Assembly: GCF_026723825.1 (NCBI RefSeq)
Contig: NZ_CP113519.1
Location: forward strand, 1,240,001 to 1,304,000
Direction: 5' to 3'
Source: Pseudomonas sp. GOM7
GTDB lineage: Bacteria; Pseudomonadota; Gammaproteobacteria; Pseudomonadales; Pseudomonadaceae
DNA length: 64,000 bases
A model generated the notes under the pieces. The model searched no databases, was not told the DNA's origin, and worked only from the letters and a program-made list of their open reading frames with translations. The stretch's first letter is position 1. Every line of letters starts with the position of its first letter. The translations under genes were made by a program, and so were the position numbers. Below, in pieces: positions 24,855 through 34,049 of this stretch.

Positions 24855-25166
24855 ATGGCTCACCGTGATGTGTTGGATGCGCTGTTCCGTGACTATGCCA
24901 CCCGCGCCGAGGCGATTCGCCGCGACCTGGCGCGCAGCCATTCGGCGGATTTCGCCGAACAGGCGCAGCAGCGGCAAAACGACGAGGTGCTCGAAGCCCT
25001 GCTGGCCGAGGCCGAACATGGCCTGCTGCTGGTGCAGCAGGCGCAGCAGCGCCTGGCCGATGGGCGCTACGGGCAGTGCCTGTGCTGCGGCGAGCCGATC
25101 GAGGCGGCGCGTCTGGCGGCCATGCCGGTCGCGCAATATTGCCTGAGCTGCGCGCAGTTCAACTGA
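24855..25166 (+). CDS. DksA/TraR-family zinc-finger protein
   Basis: A 103-residue short DksA/TraR relative. A coiled-coil half (residues 15-65) leads to a C4-type zinc finger, CLCCGEPIEAARLAAMPVAQ then YCLSC, with all four cysteines. Such proteins enter the RNA polymerase secondary channel and can modulate stringent-response promoters. It lacks the longer coiled-coil arms of DksA itself. The ATG at 24855 follows AAGGAG; the frame open from 24711 is not family-like. Its end overlaps the convergent antiporter gene by 8 bases. Confidence 0.83.
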   Translation: MAHRDVLDALFRDYATRAEAIRRDLARSHSADFAEQAQQRQNDEVLEALLAEAEHGLLLVQQAQQRLADGRYGQCLCCGEPIEAARLAAMPVAQYCLSCAQFN

Positions 25167-26793
25167 GCGGCTGCGTGACCTCCTGCAGCAGGCGCCGGGC
25201 AGCCGAGTCGGCGGCATCGATGTAAGGTTGCAGAACGCTGGCAGCCCCCGCGCGGTTGAAGGCTTCCAGATCCCCCTCGCGAAAGGCGCTGAGGGTTACG
25301 CTGCCACGAAAGCCGGCGTGGCGCGCGGCGCGCAGCAGCAGGGCGTTGACCTCGCGCTGGGGGATGGTGCTGACCAGCGCGCGGGCCTGTTGCAGCGGCA
25401 GGTGGGCGATGAAGTCGGCGTCCTCGGCGTCGCCGTAGCACACGCCCAGCCCGGCCTGGCGGGAGCTGGCCAGGGCCTGTGGGTCGAAGTCCACGCCCAG
25501 CACGCGCAGGCCACCCTCCTGCAGACGCAGCGCCAATTGCCGGCCGTAGCGCCCCAGGCCGTAGACGATGACTTCCGGCTGCGTCTGGCTGGGGGCGTTG
25601 TCTTCGGCATTCTCGCGGTGGGCGACGCGCCGCTCGAAGATGCCGAGCCAGGGCGAAAGGCGCTCGAACAGCGGCTGCGAGTAGAGAATCAGGTAGGTGG
25701 ACAGGGTGATGGTGATGATGCCTACCAGGGTCGTCAGCCCCAGTACCGCACCGCCGACGTGGCCCAGGCTGATGCCCATGGCGACGAAGATGATGGAGAA
25801 CTCGCTGATCTGCGCCACCGTCAGCCCGGCCATGAAGCCGGTGCGCTTGCGATAACCCATTGCGCCCATGATGGCCATGACGATCAGCGGGTTGCCGATC
25901 AGCACGAACAGCGACAGCAGCACGGCGCTGCCGATCTGTTGGTGCAGGTAGGAAAAGTCCAGTTGAATGCCCAGGTGCAGGAAGAAGAACAGCAGGAGAA
26001 AGTCGCGCAGGCTGCTCAGACGGCTGGCGATGGCCTCGCGTAGGGGCGTGGAGGCCAGGCAGAAACCAGCGATGAAGGCCCCCAGCTCCTTGGACAGGCC
26101 CAGCGCCTCGGCACCACCGGCCAGCAGCGTGCCCCAGGCCACCGCCACCAGCATCAGCAACTCCGGCGAGCGGGCCATGGAGGCCAGCAGACGCGGCAGG
26201 GCGAAGCGCACCAACAAGAGCAGCAGCAAGCTGGCCAGCAAGGCGCCGATCAGCGTCAGTGGTGACAGCCCAGGCTTGCCATTGGCCGGCTGGTACAGGC
26301 TGATCACCAGCATGGCCAGCACCACGGCGATGTCCTGCACGATGAGAAAACCCATGGCGATGCGCCCGTGCAGGGAGTCGATCTCGCCTTTGTCCGAGAG
26401 CAGCTTGACGACGATGATGGTGCTGGAGAAAGTCAGCGCGACGGCCACGTAGCCGGCGCTCATCCAGTCCAGGCCGAGCAGGCGGCACAGCAGCAGGCCG
26501 AACAGTATGGTGAAGCTCAGTTGCCCCAAGCCAGTGGCCAGGGCGACGCTGCCCAGGGTGCGCACCAACTGCATGTCCAGCTTGAGGCCGACGACGAACA
26601 GCAGCACGGTGATGCCGATTTCCGCCAGCAGGCTGATCGAGCTGTGATCGCCCGACAGATTCATCACTGCCGGCCCGGCGAGGATGCCCACCAGGATGTA
26701 GGCGATGATCAGGGGTTGGCGCAACCTCACGGCGAGCATGCCCAGCACGGCGGACAGGCTGAGCAGGGCGGCAATTTCCTGGAAGGCACTCAT
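25159..26793 (-). CDS. Kef-type monovalent cation:proton antiporter (CPA2) with TrkA-N domain
   Basis: A 544-residue inner-membrane protein with 12-13 hydrophobic helices in residues 1-380 and a cytosolic NAD-binding RCK/TrkA-N domain (VIVYGLGRYGRQLALRLQ near 410). It belongs to the KefB/KefC/YbaL class of K+/H+ or Na+/H+ antiporters. The helix-4/5 region FSSTIIVVKLLSDKGEI carries the family's conserved features. The ATG at 26793 follows AGGAG. No KefF/KefG-like partner is nearby, so glutathione gating cannot be inferred. Confidence 0.88.
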   Translation of the reverse strand: MSAFQEIAALLSLSAVLGMLAVRLRQPLIIAYILVGILAGPAVMNLSGDHSSISLLAEIGITVLLFVVGLKLDMQLVRTLGSVALATGLGQLSFTILFGLLLCRLLGLDWMSAGYVAVALTFSSTIIVVKLLSDKGEIDSLHGRIAMGFLIVQDIAVVLAMLVISLYQPANGKPGLSPLTLIGALLASLLLLLLVRFALPRLLASMARSPELLMLVAVAWGTLLAGGAEALGLSKELGAFIAGFCLASTPLREAIASRLSSLRDFLLLFFFLHLGIQLDFSYLHQQIGSAVLLSLFVLIGNPLIVMAIMGAMGYRKRTGFMAGLTVAQISEFSIIFVAMGISLGHVGGAVLGLTTLVGIITITLSTYLILYSQPLFERLSPWLGIFERRVAHRENAEDNAPSQTQPEVIVYGLGRYGRQLALRLQEGGLRVLGVDFDPQALASSRQAGLGVCYGDAEDADFIAHLPLQQARALVSTIPQREVNALLLRAARHAGFRGSVTLSAFREGDLEAFNRAGAASVLQPYIDAADSAARRLLQEVTQPLS

Positions 26794-26977
26794 GGGCAGG
26801 TCTCCTGGCGCTGGGGCTGCCTGTGATGGGTGCAGGCTCGATGGCGGATCGCCTGGCAGATTATCCCAGCCCCGATTTTGTGCATTGCCGTGAATCAAGC
26901 CTTGATCCTGTCGGCGACCCAGGCCCAGAATCAGCCCATGTTTTGCGGAACACTCCGCCCGCTAGTAAGGATCGCCA

Positions 26978-29452
26978 ATGTCCAAGCGTAGCCTCGATGC
27001 ACTGCGCCTTGCCCCCGAATCACTGACCCGCCCCTTCGCCCCCGAGCAGTTCAACTTCACCAGCACCGATGAACTCGAACCCTTCCGCGGCGTCCTGGGC
27101 CAGTCCCGTGCCGTGGAGGCGCTGCAGTTCGGTGTGGCCATGCCGCGCCCCGGTTATAACGTGTTCGTCATGGGCGAACCCGGCACCGGGCGCTTCTCCT
27201 TCGTCCAGCGTTACCTCAAGGCCGAAGCCAAGCGCATGGCCACGCCGGCCGACCGGGTGTACGTCAATCACTTCGACGAGCCGCGTGAGCCGCGTGCCCT
27301 GGAGCTGCCCGCCGGCACGGCAGGTGAGTTCATCGCCGATATCAACCAGTTGATCGACAACCTGCTGGCCACCTTCCCGGCGGTGTTCGAGACGCCCACC
27401 TATCAGCAGAAGAAGAGTGCCATCGACCGCGCCTTCAACAAGCGCTACGACCAGGCGCTGGACGTGATCGAGCGTCTGTCGCTGGAGAAGGGCATCGCTC
27501 TGTACCGCGACAGCACCAACATCGCCTTCACCCCCATGGCCGATGGCAAGGCGCTGGACGAGGCCGAATTCGCCCAGTTGCCGGAGGCCGAGCGCGAGCG
27601 CTTCCATGCCGATATCGCCGCTCTGGAGGAGCGCCTGAACGAAGAACTGGCCAGCCTGCCGCAGTGGAAGCGCGAGTCGAGCAACCAGTTGCGTCAGCTC
27701 AACGAGGAAACCATCACTGTCGCCCTGCAGCCGCTGCTGGCGCCGCTGTCGGAGAAGTACGCGGAGAACGCCGGCGTCTGCGCCTACCTACAGGCCATGC
27801 AGGTCAACCTGCTGAAAACCGTGGTCGAGCAACTGGTGGACGTGGACAAGGCCGACCCGCAACTGCGCAAGTTGCTGGAGGAGATCTACTGCCCGAGCCT
27901 GGTGGTCGGCCACCACGCCAACGGCGGCGCGCCGGTGGTGTTCGAGCCGCACCCGACCTACGACAACCTGTTCGGCCGTATCGAATACAACTCCGACCAG
28001 GGCGCGCTGTACACCAGCTACCGGCAGTTGCGCCCCGGCGCGCTGCACCGGGCCAACGGCGGCTACCTGGTGGTGGAGGCGGAAAAACTGCTCGGCGAGC
28101 CCTTCGTCTGGGAAGCACTCAAGCGCGCCCTGCATTCGCGCCAGTTGAAGATGGAATCGCCCCTGGGCGATCTTGGTCGCATCGCCACCGTCACCCTCAA
28201 CCCGCAGGTCATCCCGCTGCAGCTCAAGGTCATCATCATCGGCTCACGCCAGCTCTATTACGCGCTGCAGGACGCCGATCCGGACTTCCAGGAGATGTTC
28301 CGCGTACTGGTGGACTTCGACGAGGATATCCCGCTGGCCGAGGAAAGCCTGGAGCAGTTCGCCCAGTTGATGAAGACGCGCACCTCGGAAGAGGGCCTGG
28401 CGCCGCTAACCGGTGCCGCCGTGGCACGTCTGGCCACCTACAGTGCGCGCCTGGCCGAGCATCAGGGGCGGCTGTCGGCACGCATCGGCGACCTGTTCCA
28501 ACTGGTCAGCGAGGCCGATTTCATTCGCCAGCTCGCCGGCGAGCCCATCACCGATGCCGGCCATATCGAGCGCGCGCTCAAGGCCAAGGCCACCCGTACT
28601 GGCCGTGTGTCGGCACGGATCATCGATGACATGCTGGCCGGGATCATCCTCATCGATACCAGCGGCGCTGCCGTCGGCAAGTGCAATGGCCTCACCGTGC
28701 TGGAGGTGGGCGACTCCGCCTTCGGCGTGCCAGCGCGGATTTCCGCCACCGTCTATCCGGGCGGCAGCGGCATCGTCGACATCGAGCGTGAGGTCAGCCT
28801 CGGCCAGCCGATTCACTCCAAGGGCGTGATGATCCTCACCGGCTTTCTCGGCAGTCGTTACGCCCAGGAATTCCCCCTGGAGATTTCCGCCAGCATCGCC
28901 CTGGAGCAATCCTACGGTTACGTCGATGGCGACAGCGCCTCGCTCGGCGAGGTGTGCACGCTGATCTCGGCGTTGTCGCGCACGCCGCTCAAGCAGTGCT
29001 TCGCCATCACCGGCTCGATCAACCAGTTCGGCGAGGTGCAGGCGGTCGGCGGGGTCAACGAGAAGATCGAAGGCTTCTTCCGCCTGTGCGAGGCACGCGG
29101 CCTGACCGGAGAGCAAGGGGCGATCATCCCGCACTCCAACGTCGCCAACCTGATGCTCGACGAGCGTGTTTTGCAGGCGGTGAGGGCAGGGCTGTTCAAC
29201 GTCTATGCCGTGCGTCATGTCGACGAAGCGCTGAGCCTGCTGGTGGGCGAGCCGGCCGGGCACCCGGACGAAAAAGGGCGTTTCCCCAAGGGCAGCATCA
29301 ACGCCCGCGTGGTCGAACGCCTGCGCGAGATCGCCGAAATCGGCCTGGAGGAGGAGAGCAAACCAGCCGAAATCAAGGATAAGGCTGCCGAGGCGAGCAA
29401 ACCGGCCCGCGCTCCGCGTCGCAAGAAAGCCGATGACGAGGCGACGAACTGA
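26978..29452 (+). CDS. Lon-related ATP-dependent protease (LonB/YcbZ-like)
   Basis: An 824-residue cytosolic AAA+ protease related to E. coli YcbZ. The amino-terminal ATPase part has GEPGTGRFSF as Walker A near residue 66 and a long inserted helical domain. The S16 protease domain has the catalytic serine in DGDSASLGE near residue 653 and the lysine in NEKIEGFF near 694, so the Ser-Lys dyad is intact. The last 40 residues are lysine- and alanine-rich. The gene stands alone. Substrates are unknown. Confidence 0.88.
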   Translation: MSKRSLDALRLAPESLTRPFAPEQFNFTSTDELEPFRGVLGQSRAVEALQFGVAMPRPGYNVFVMGEPGTGRFSFVQRYLKAEAKRMATPADRVYVNHFDEPREPRALELPAGTAGEFIADINQLIDNLLATFPAVFETPTYQQKKSAIDRAFNKRYDQALDVIERLSLEKGIALYRDSTNIAFTPMADGKALDEAEFAQLPEAERERFHADIAALEERLNEELASLPQWKRESSNQLRQLNEETITVALQPLLAPLSEKYAENAGVCAYLQAMQVNLLKTVVEQLVDVDKADPQLRKLLEEIYCPSLVVGHHANGGAPVVFEPHPTYDNLFGRIEYNSDQGALYTSYRQLRPGALHRANGGYLVVEAEKLLGEPFVWEALKRALHSRQLKMESPLGDLGRIATVTLNPQVIPLQLKVIIIGSRQLYYALQDADPDFQEMFRVLVDFDEDIPLAEESLEQFAQLMKTRTSEEGLAPLTGAAVARLATYSARLAEHQGRLSARIGDLFQLVSEADFIRQLAGEPITDAGHIERALKAKATRTGRVSARIIDDMLAGIILIDTSGAAVGKCNGLTVLEVGDSAFGVPARISATVYPGGSGIVDIEREVSLGQPIHSKGVMILTGFLGSRYAQEFPLEISASIALEQSYGYVDGDSASLGEVCTLISALSRTPLKQCFAITGSINQFGEVQAVGGVNEKIEGFFRLCEARGLTGEQGAIIPHSNVANLMLDERVLQAVRAGLFNVYAVRHVDEALSLLVGEPAGHPDEKGRFPKGSINARVVERLREIAEIGLEEESKPAEIKDKAAEASKPARAPRRKKADDEATN

Positions 29453-29527
29453 TCAGTTCTTGCACGGCTGTCCCTGACCCGCAGGGGTAGCCGCACGGCG
29501 CCCGTTGCACACTTGTCATCAACAGAG

Positions 29528-29550
29528 TTATCCACAGCTTGCGTGGATAA
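29528..29550. promoter_or_regulatory. Inverted pair of DnaA-box-like sites
   Basis: TTATCCAC and GTGGATAA are perfect inverted arms separated by 7 bases; the left one reads TTATCCACA, the ideal DnaA box. A third box, TTATCCACA, is at 30026-30034. The sites could titrate DnaA or regulate the adjacent small gene. There are too few boxes, and no replication gene, for an origin. Confidence 0.55.
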
Positions 29551-29617
29551 CTTTGGCTTTCCAGTTCGGGCATTCGGGGTGTAGGCTGATGCTTGGTTCT
29601 TGCGAGGGACAGCCGCC

Positions 29618-29971
29618 ATGTCGCGCAGCCTCTGCCTTACTCGTCAATGCCTGGGACTCGTGACCCGCATCGAGTGCTCGATTCGCCCATTGGCCGGGGA
29701 CAGTGGGCGCTGGACGTTGATCTGTGCGGCGGGTATGTCTGCCGCGCAACCCTCCGCCATCAAGGCGCAAGGCCCATTCTACGGGCCTCAGGCCGCTGAA
29801 GAGGTGCTTGCGGCCATCGTCGAGAGCCTGGCCGTGCAAGGTTATGAAAAGTGCGACGAACTGCCGATCTGGAGCCTGCACATCCAGGCTGAATTGCGTC
29901 GCCTCAATGACGCACAGCGTCGCTACCCTGGGCAGTATCGCTTCCGCCCGGATACCGACGGGCAGAGCTGA
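29618..29971 (+). CDS. Hypothetical small protein
   Basis: A 117-residue protein I do not recognise by function, though it looks like a conserved Pseudomonas protein. It begins MSRSLCLTRQCLGLVTRIEC and has an acidic helical carboxy half (AAEEVLAAIVESLAVQGYEKCDELPIWSLHIQAELRRLN). No signal peptide or membrane helix is evident. The ATG at 29618 follows GAGGGA. DnaA-box-like sites flank it on both sides. Confidence 0.6.
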   Translation: MSRSLCLTRQCLGLVTRIECSIRPLAGDSGRWTLICAAGMSAAQPSAIKAQGPFYGPQAAEEVLAAIVESLAVQGYEKCDELPIWSLHIQAELRRLNDAQRRYPGQYRFRPDTDGQS

Positions 29972-30025
29972 ATTGCCCCCGCCCAGGTCTTGTCGGCCAG
30001 TACGAGCGGCATTCTGGCCACAAGG

Positions 30026-30034
30026 TTATCCACA
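30026..30034 (+). promoter_or_regulatory. DnaA-box-like site
   Basis: TTATCCACA matches the DnaA box exactly. It lies about 85 bases upstream of the UPF0114 gene. Confidence 0.45.
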
Positions 30035-30110
30035 ATATCTCGCTGTGCTTTGTATGCCCGGCGCCGCTGGTTATACTCGCCGCCGTTTTTGCCATCTTCA
30101 GTGAGCCCCC

Positions 30111-30605
30111 ATGGAACGCTTCGTTGAAAACGTGATGTATGCCTCGCGCTGGCTGCTGGCACCCATCTACTTCGGTTTGTCGCTGGCAGTGCTGGCGCTT
30201 TCGGTAAAATTCTTTCAAGAGCTCTATCACATCCTGCCGCAGATCTTTTCCCTTGCCGAAGCGGATGTGATCCTCAAGTTGTTGTCGCTGATCGATATGG
30301 CGCTGGTCGGTGGCTTGCTGGTGATGGTGATGCTCTCGGGCTACGAGAATTTCGTTTCCCGCCTGGATATTCATGAGGACACCGAGAAGCTTAGTTGGCT
30401 CGGCAAGATGGATTCCAGCTCACTGAAGATGAAAGTGGCGGCCTCCATCGTGGCGATTTCCTCCATTCATCTGCTCAAGGTGTTCATGGACGCCAAGAGC
30501 TACGATCTGCAATACCTCAAGTGGTACGTCATCATCCACCTGACCTTCGTTGGCTCCGCTTTCGCCATGGGCTATCTGGACAAGCTGACCAAGCACGACA
30601 ACTGA
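30111..30605 (+). CDS. UPF0114 (YqhA) family membrane protein
   Basis: A 164-residue inner-membrane protein of the YqhA family. Four hydrophobic segments are visible: 15-35, 57-80 ([28 protein letters not shown], the family signature), 105-123 and 137-152. The function is unknown. A strong intrinsic terminator follows. Confidence 0.87.
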   Translation: MERFVENVMYASRWLLAPIYFGLSLAVLALSVKFFQELYHILPQIFSLAEADVILKLLSLIDMALVGGLLVMVMLSGYENFVSRLDIHEDTEKLSWLGKMDSSSLKMKVAASIVAISSIHLLKVFMDAKSYDLQYLKWYVIIHLTFVGSAFAMGYLDKLTKHDN

Positions 30606-30626
30606 TCCGCCCGCCGCGCTTCACCG

Positions 30627-30659
30627 CCGCCCGTCCGTTGCAAAACGGACGGGCGGTTT
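30627..30659 (+). terminator. Rho-independent terminator after the UPF0114 gene
   Basis: A perfect 13-bp stem, CCGCCCGTCCGTT with its complement, closed by GCAA and followed by TTTCGTTT. Confidence 0.92.
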
Positions 30660-30686
30660 CGTTTGGGCCTTGTGCTTTTGTTTTGC

Positions 30687-30722
30687 TGTACAAGAATTGT
30701 TTTTGTATAGGTTTTTGTATAG
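30687..30722 (+). promoter_or_regulatory. Direct repeats TTTTTGTATAG upstream of the photolyase cluster
   Basis: TTTTTGTATAG occurs at 30700-30710 and again at 30712-30722, a 12-base period, with TGTACA just upstream at 30687. Tandem TGTA-type half-sites upstream of photolyase genes resemble operators of light-sensing MerR-type regulators (CarH/LitR). The identity of the regulator is inference. Confidence 0.45.
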
Positions 30723-30746
30723 TTTTCGCGAAAACGAGGATATGCC

Positions 30747-31049
30747 ATGAAGCTCAATGACCTTTCCACCCACGCCCAGGCCGGACGCATCGGTGAACTC
30801 AACCTGATCTCCCTGGAGGGCGGCATCTACCTGCTCGAGGCACGTATGGATGGCCATCCTCATCCGATTCGCGATGAGCAGGGCAGCATGCTCAATCTGC
30901 GCTCGGTCGAACATGCCCGCGACCTGTTGCAGGAGATGCCAGTAATGCCATTCTTTCTGGTGCACAGTTCGGTGCATGACGAGATGTGCGGCATGCCATC
31001 GGCTGACAACAGCCTGCGTGTGCCCATCGCCTTTCGTTCCGGTTGGTGA
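30747..31049 (+). CDS. DUF6482-type small protein, first gene of the photolyase cluster
   Basis: A 100-residue protein matching, as far as I can tell, a small family (DUF6482) found in pseudomonads and marine bacteria. It is likely cytosolic and beta-rich, with repeated charged segments (LNLISLEGGIYLLEARMDG; LRSVEHARDLLQEM). Its stop overlaps the likely GTG start of the photolyase-like gene, so the two are translationally coupled. The upstream direct repeats suggest light or stress control. The function is unknown. Confidence 0.7.
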   Translation: MKLNDLSTHAQAGRIGELNLISLEGGIYLLEARMDGHPHPIRDEQGSMLNLRSVEHARDLLQEMPVMPFFLVHSSVHDEMCGMPSADNSLRVPIAFRSGW

Positions 31050-32593
31050 CGGCCAAAGTGAGCGTGCGCCGCCTGATCCTGGTGCTGGGTGACCAGCTCA
31101 CCCTTGGGCTCGGCGCGTTGCACGACGTTGATCCACAGCGTGATCGCATCCTGCTGGCCGAGGTGATGGAGGAGGCCAGCCATGTGCCCCATCACCCCAA
31201 GAAGATCGCCTTCATCTTCAGCGCCATGCGGCACTTCGCCGAGGCCCTGCGCGGGCAGGGCCTGCAGGTGCACTACGTGAAGCTGGACGATCCTGCCAAC
31301 AGCGGCTCGCTGCCCGGTGAGTTGCAACGCTGGACGCAGCAGTTGAATCCGGCCGAGGTACATCTGACCGAGTGTGGCGATTGGCGCCTGGAACAGGCGC
31401 TACGCCATTGCGGCGTGCCGATTCACTGGCACCCGGACACACGCTTTCTCTGCTCGCGCGAGACCTTCGCCGCCTGGGCGCAGGGGCGCAAGCAATTGCG
31501 CATGGAGTTCTTCTACCGCGAGATGCGCCGCGTCAGCGGCCTGCTGCTGAACCCGGACGGCAGCCCCGAGGGCGGTGCCTGGAACTTCGATGCCGACAAC
31601 CGCAAGGCATTACCCAAAGGCGTGCGGCCGCCGCCACCGTTGCAGATCGAGCCGGATGGCATCAGCCGTGAGGTGCTGGAGCTGGTGGCGCAGCGCTTCG
31701 CCCATCACTACGGTCGTCTGGACGGCTTCGACTACCCGGTGACCGCCGAGCAGGCCGAACGCCTGTGGCAGCATTTTCTCGCTCATGGCCTGGCCGACTT
31801 CGGCGATTACCAGGACGCCATGGCCGATGACGAACCCTTTCTCTTCCATTCACGCATCAGCGCCGCGCTGAACATCGGCTTACTCGACATGCGCAGGCTG
31901 TGCAGCGAGGTGCAGGCGGCCTATCGTGCGGGCGAGGTGCCGTTGAATGCTGCCGAAGGCTTCATCCGTCAGTTGATCGGCTGGCGCGAGTACGTGCGCG
32001 GTATCTACTGGCTGCGCATGCCGGAGTATGCCGAGGGCAACACCTTCAGCAATTCGCGGGCATTGCCGGAGTTCTACTGGACAGGTAACACGCGCATGAA
32101 CTGCATGCGCCAGGCCGTCGGTCAGACCCTGGAATATGCCTACGCCCACCATATCCAGCGGCTGATGGTCACCGGCAACTTCGCCCTGCTCGCCGGTATC
32201 GCGCCCAAGGCCATCTGCGACTGGTACCTGGCCGTATACATGGATGCCTTCGACTGGGTCGAGCTGCCCAACACCCTGGGTATGGTGATGCACGCCGACG
32301 GCGGCTACCTGGGCTCCAAGCCCTATTGCGCCAGCGGGCAGTACATCAAGCGCATGTCCAACCATTGCCAGGGCTGCAGCTACAAGGTGGGTGAGAGCAC
32401 CGGCGACTCCGCCTGCCCGTTCAATGCGTTGTACTGGCACTTCCTCATGCGCCATCGCGAGCGCCTGGAGCGCAACCCGCGCATCGGCATGGTCTACCGT
32501 AACCTGGCGCGCATGAGCGAGGCCAAGCAGCAGGCGTTGTGGAACTGGGGCGAGCGCCTGCTGGCCCGGCTCGATGCCGGACAGAGGCTATGA
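31046..32593 (+). CDS. Deoxyribodipyrimidine photolyase-related protein (iron-sulfur type cryptochrome/photolyase)
   Basis: A roughly 515-residue member of the PhrB/CryPro clade, in which FAD and a 4Fe-4S cluster serve light-driven repair of (6-4) lesions or signalling. The amino-terminal antenna domain starts [13 protein letters not shown]. The carboxy half has cysteines in AICDWYL, PYCASGQ, HCQGCSY and SACPFN that fit the iron-sulfur ligands, and the conserved GYLGSKPY region. The start is unsure: GTG at 31046 overlaps the previous stop by four bases, while TTG 31043 and GTG 31058 are alternatives. It is followed by a DUF2256 gene overlapping by ATGA, so three genes form one unit. Confidence 0.9.
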   Translation: MTAKVSVRRLILVLGDQLTLGLGALHDVDPQRDRILLAEVMEEASHVPHHPKKIAFIFSAMRHFAEALRGQGLQVHYVKLDDPANSGSLPGELQRWTQQLNPAEVHLTECGDWRLEQALRHCGVPIHWHPDTRFLCSRETFAAWAQGRKQLRMEFFYREMRRVSGLLLNPDGSPEGGAWNFDADNRKALPKGVRPPPPLQIEPDGISREVLELVAQRFAHHYGRLDGFDYPVTAEQAERLWQHFLAHGLADFGDYQDAMADDEPFLFHSRISAALNIGLLDMRRLCSEVQAAYRAGEVPLNAAEGFIRQLIGWREYVRGIYWLRMPEYAEGNTFSNSRALPEFYWTGNTRMNCMRQAVGQTLEYAYAHHIQRLMVTGNFALLAGIAPKAICDWYLAVYMDAFDWVELPNTLGMVMHADGGYLGSKPYCASGQYIKRMSNHCQGCSYKVGESTGDSACPFNALYWHFLMRHRERLERNPRIGMVYRNLARMSEAKQQALWNWGERLLARLDAGQRL

Positions 32594-32727
32594 AGAAGAG
32601 CCAGTTGCCGGTGAAGACCTGCCTGGTCTGCGGCCTGCCGTTCACCTGGCGCAAGAAGTGGGCACGTTGTTGGGAGGAAGTGCGCTATTGCTCCGAGCGT
32701 TGTCGACGGGGGCGCAACGCCCTGTAG
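32590..32727 (+). CDS. DUF2256 small zinc-ribbon-like protein
   Basis: A 45-residue basic protein with CLVCGLPF and [10 protein letters not shown], four cysteines in a treble-clef or zinc-ribbon-like layout, plus conserved tryptophans. These match the DUF2256 family, which is often found beside photolyase-related genes. Its ATG overlaps the photolyase stop (ATGA), so translation is coupled. It may help DNA binding or assembly of the photolyase, but this is only inferred from association. Confidence 0.85.
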   Translation: MKKSQLPVKTCLVCGLPFTWRKKWARCWEEVRYCSERCRRGRNAL

Positions 32728-32736
32728 ATACGGGTT

Positions 32737-32792
32737 GTCGCCGCTGAAGCGCCTCCCACGGAATCTGCTGTGGGAGGGGCTTTAGCCGCGAC
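32737..32792. repeat. REP-like palindrome
   Basis: GTCGCCGCTGAAGCGCCTCCCAC and CTGTGGGAGGGGCTTTAGCCGCGAC form imperfect long arms. The GTGGGAGGGGCTTTAGCCGCGAC half is typical of Pseudomonas REP elements. It may also terminate the photolyase unit. Confidence 0.75.
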
Positions 32793-32876
32793 GGGCAAGG
32801 CACGCAGGCATGACCCTGCGCCCGGCTTCTGTGCTAGTCTGGCCGGCCTTTTTGCAGCCCCTAGCGGAGCCTTTTC

Positions 32877-33506
32877 ATGTCCGAATTCACCTTCAGCCCC
32901 GATCTGTCCTCCGACGAGGGCCGCGTCAGCTACGGCATCGGCCGCCAGCTCGGTGGTCAACTGCGCGATAACCCGCCACCGGGCGTCGACCTGCAGGCCA
33001 TCCTCGCCGGTCTGACCGATGCCTTCACTGGCCAGGCCAGCCGCGTTTCCGAGGCTGAACTGGGCGCCAGCTTCAAGGTCATCCGCGAAATCATGCAGGC
33101 CGAGGCCGCTGCCAAGGCCGAAGCCGCTGCGGGCGAAGGCCGCGCCTACCTGGCCGAGAATGCCAAGCGTGAAGGCGTGACCGTGCTGCCGTCCGGCCTG
33201 CAGTACGAAGTGCTGGTGGCGGGCGAGGGCAGCAAGCCCTCGGCGGACGACCAGGTGCGTACCCACTACCACGGCACCCTGATCGACGGCACCGTGTTCG
33301 ACAGCTCCTACGAGCGCGGCCAGCCGGCGGAATTCCCGGTTGGCGGCGTGATCCCAGGCTGGGTCGAGGCCCTGCAACTGATGGGCACCGGCAGCAAGTG
33401 GCGCCTGCACGTGCCGAGCGAGCTGGCCTACGGCGCCCAGGGTGTTGGCAGCATCCCGCCGCACAGCGTGCTGGTGTTTGATGTCGAGCTGCTCGACATC
33501 CTGTAA
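32877..33506 (+). CDS. fklB: FKBP-type peptidyl-prolyl isomerase
   Basis: A 209-residue FKBP22-like isomerase. Residues 1-80 form the helical dimerisation domain (VSYGIGRQLGGQL, with the FKBP_N pattern). An alanine- and glutamate-rich linker joins the FKBP catalytic domain (VRTHYHGTLIDGTVFDSS near 125, then IPGWVEALQLM, and LAYGAQGVGSIPPHSVLVFDVELLDI). There is no signal peptide, so it is cytosolic like FklB rather than periplasmic FkpA. It is followed by a very strong terminator. Confidence 0.9.
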   Translation: MSEFTFSPDLSSDEGRVSYGIGRQLGGQLRDNPPPGVDLQAILAGLTDAFTGQASRVSEAELGASFKVIREIMQAEAAAKAEAAAGEGRAYLAENAKREGVTVLPSGLQYEVLVAGEGSKPSADDQVRTHYHGTLIDGTVFDSSYERGQPAEFPVGGVIPGWVEALQLMGTGSKWRLHVPSELAYGAQGVGSIPPHSVLVFDVELLDIL

Positions 33507-33571
33507 GCCTTGAGCAGCTGGCCGTTGCTTCGGTGCGCACAGCGCACCCTACATGGCAGCCTGATCCAACG

Positions 33572-33605
33572 AAACGGGGCGCCCTGGTAACAGGGCGCCC
33601 CGTTT
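33572..33605 (+). terminator. Rho-independent terminator after fklB
   Basis: A perfect 15-bp inverted repeat, AAACGGGGCGCCCTG with its complement, loop GTAA, ending in GTTTGTGTTTG. Confidence 0.88.
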
Positions 33606-33726
33606 GTGTTTGCGCACCGAACAATTGCACACGCTGTTCTTGTACACCCTGGCGACGGTGGACGGGTGAAGCGTCGTCCACCCTACGATCGAGCGGCCCT
33701 CTGCATGGCAGGGGGGCCGCTTCGTT

Positions 33727-33957
33727 TCAGGACGGGCGCAAGGCCCGTGCATAGCAGAACAGGAACAGGCTGCGCACCAGCTCCTTGAGCACGCCGGGTT
33801 CGCAGGAGTTGAGTTCGTGCAGATCCAGGTCGCCCTGGTCGCGCAGCTCGTCCAGCGCGTCTTCTTCCAGCACAGCGCAGACTTCGCCAGTCTGGCGGTT
33901 GAGGATGCGCAGATAGGGATGTGGCCGATCCAGCCAGGCATCGATCAGGTAGGTCAT
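33727..33957 (-). CDS. Conserved small protein, possibly iron-regulated
   Basis: A 76-residue acidic protein beginning MTYLIDAWLDRPHPYLRILN with an AAGGAG ribosome site. It has a glutamate- and aspartate-rich centre (EEDALDELRDQGDLDLHELN). There is no signal peptide, membrane helix or known catalytic motif. A Fur-box-like sequence sits 31 bases upstream of the start, suggesting control by iron. I do not recognise the function. Confidence 0.72.
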   Translation of the reverse strand: MTYLIDAWLDRPHPYLRILNRQTGEVCAVLEEDALDELRDQGDLDLHELNSCEPGVLKELVRSLFLFCYARALRPS

Positions 33958-33987
33958 GGCAATTCTCCTTGGCCGTCATTACGCAAC

Positions 33988-34002
33988 TGAGAATAATTCC
34001 TA
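33988..34002. promoter_or_regulatory. Fur-box-like site
   Basis: TGAGAATAATTCCTA matches 13 of 15 bases of the inverted core TGAGAATNATTCTCA. It is 31 bases upstream of the small gene on the minus strand. Confidence 0.5.
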
Positions 34003-34049
34003 TTACGTAAATAGCAAGAGTTAATTGCGACCTTTTGTCGTTTGGTCAT

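Noticed and set aside
29528..30034. Replication origin
   Set aside because: Only three DnaA-like boxes, no AT-rich unwinding element and no dnaA, dnaN or rep gene nearby.
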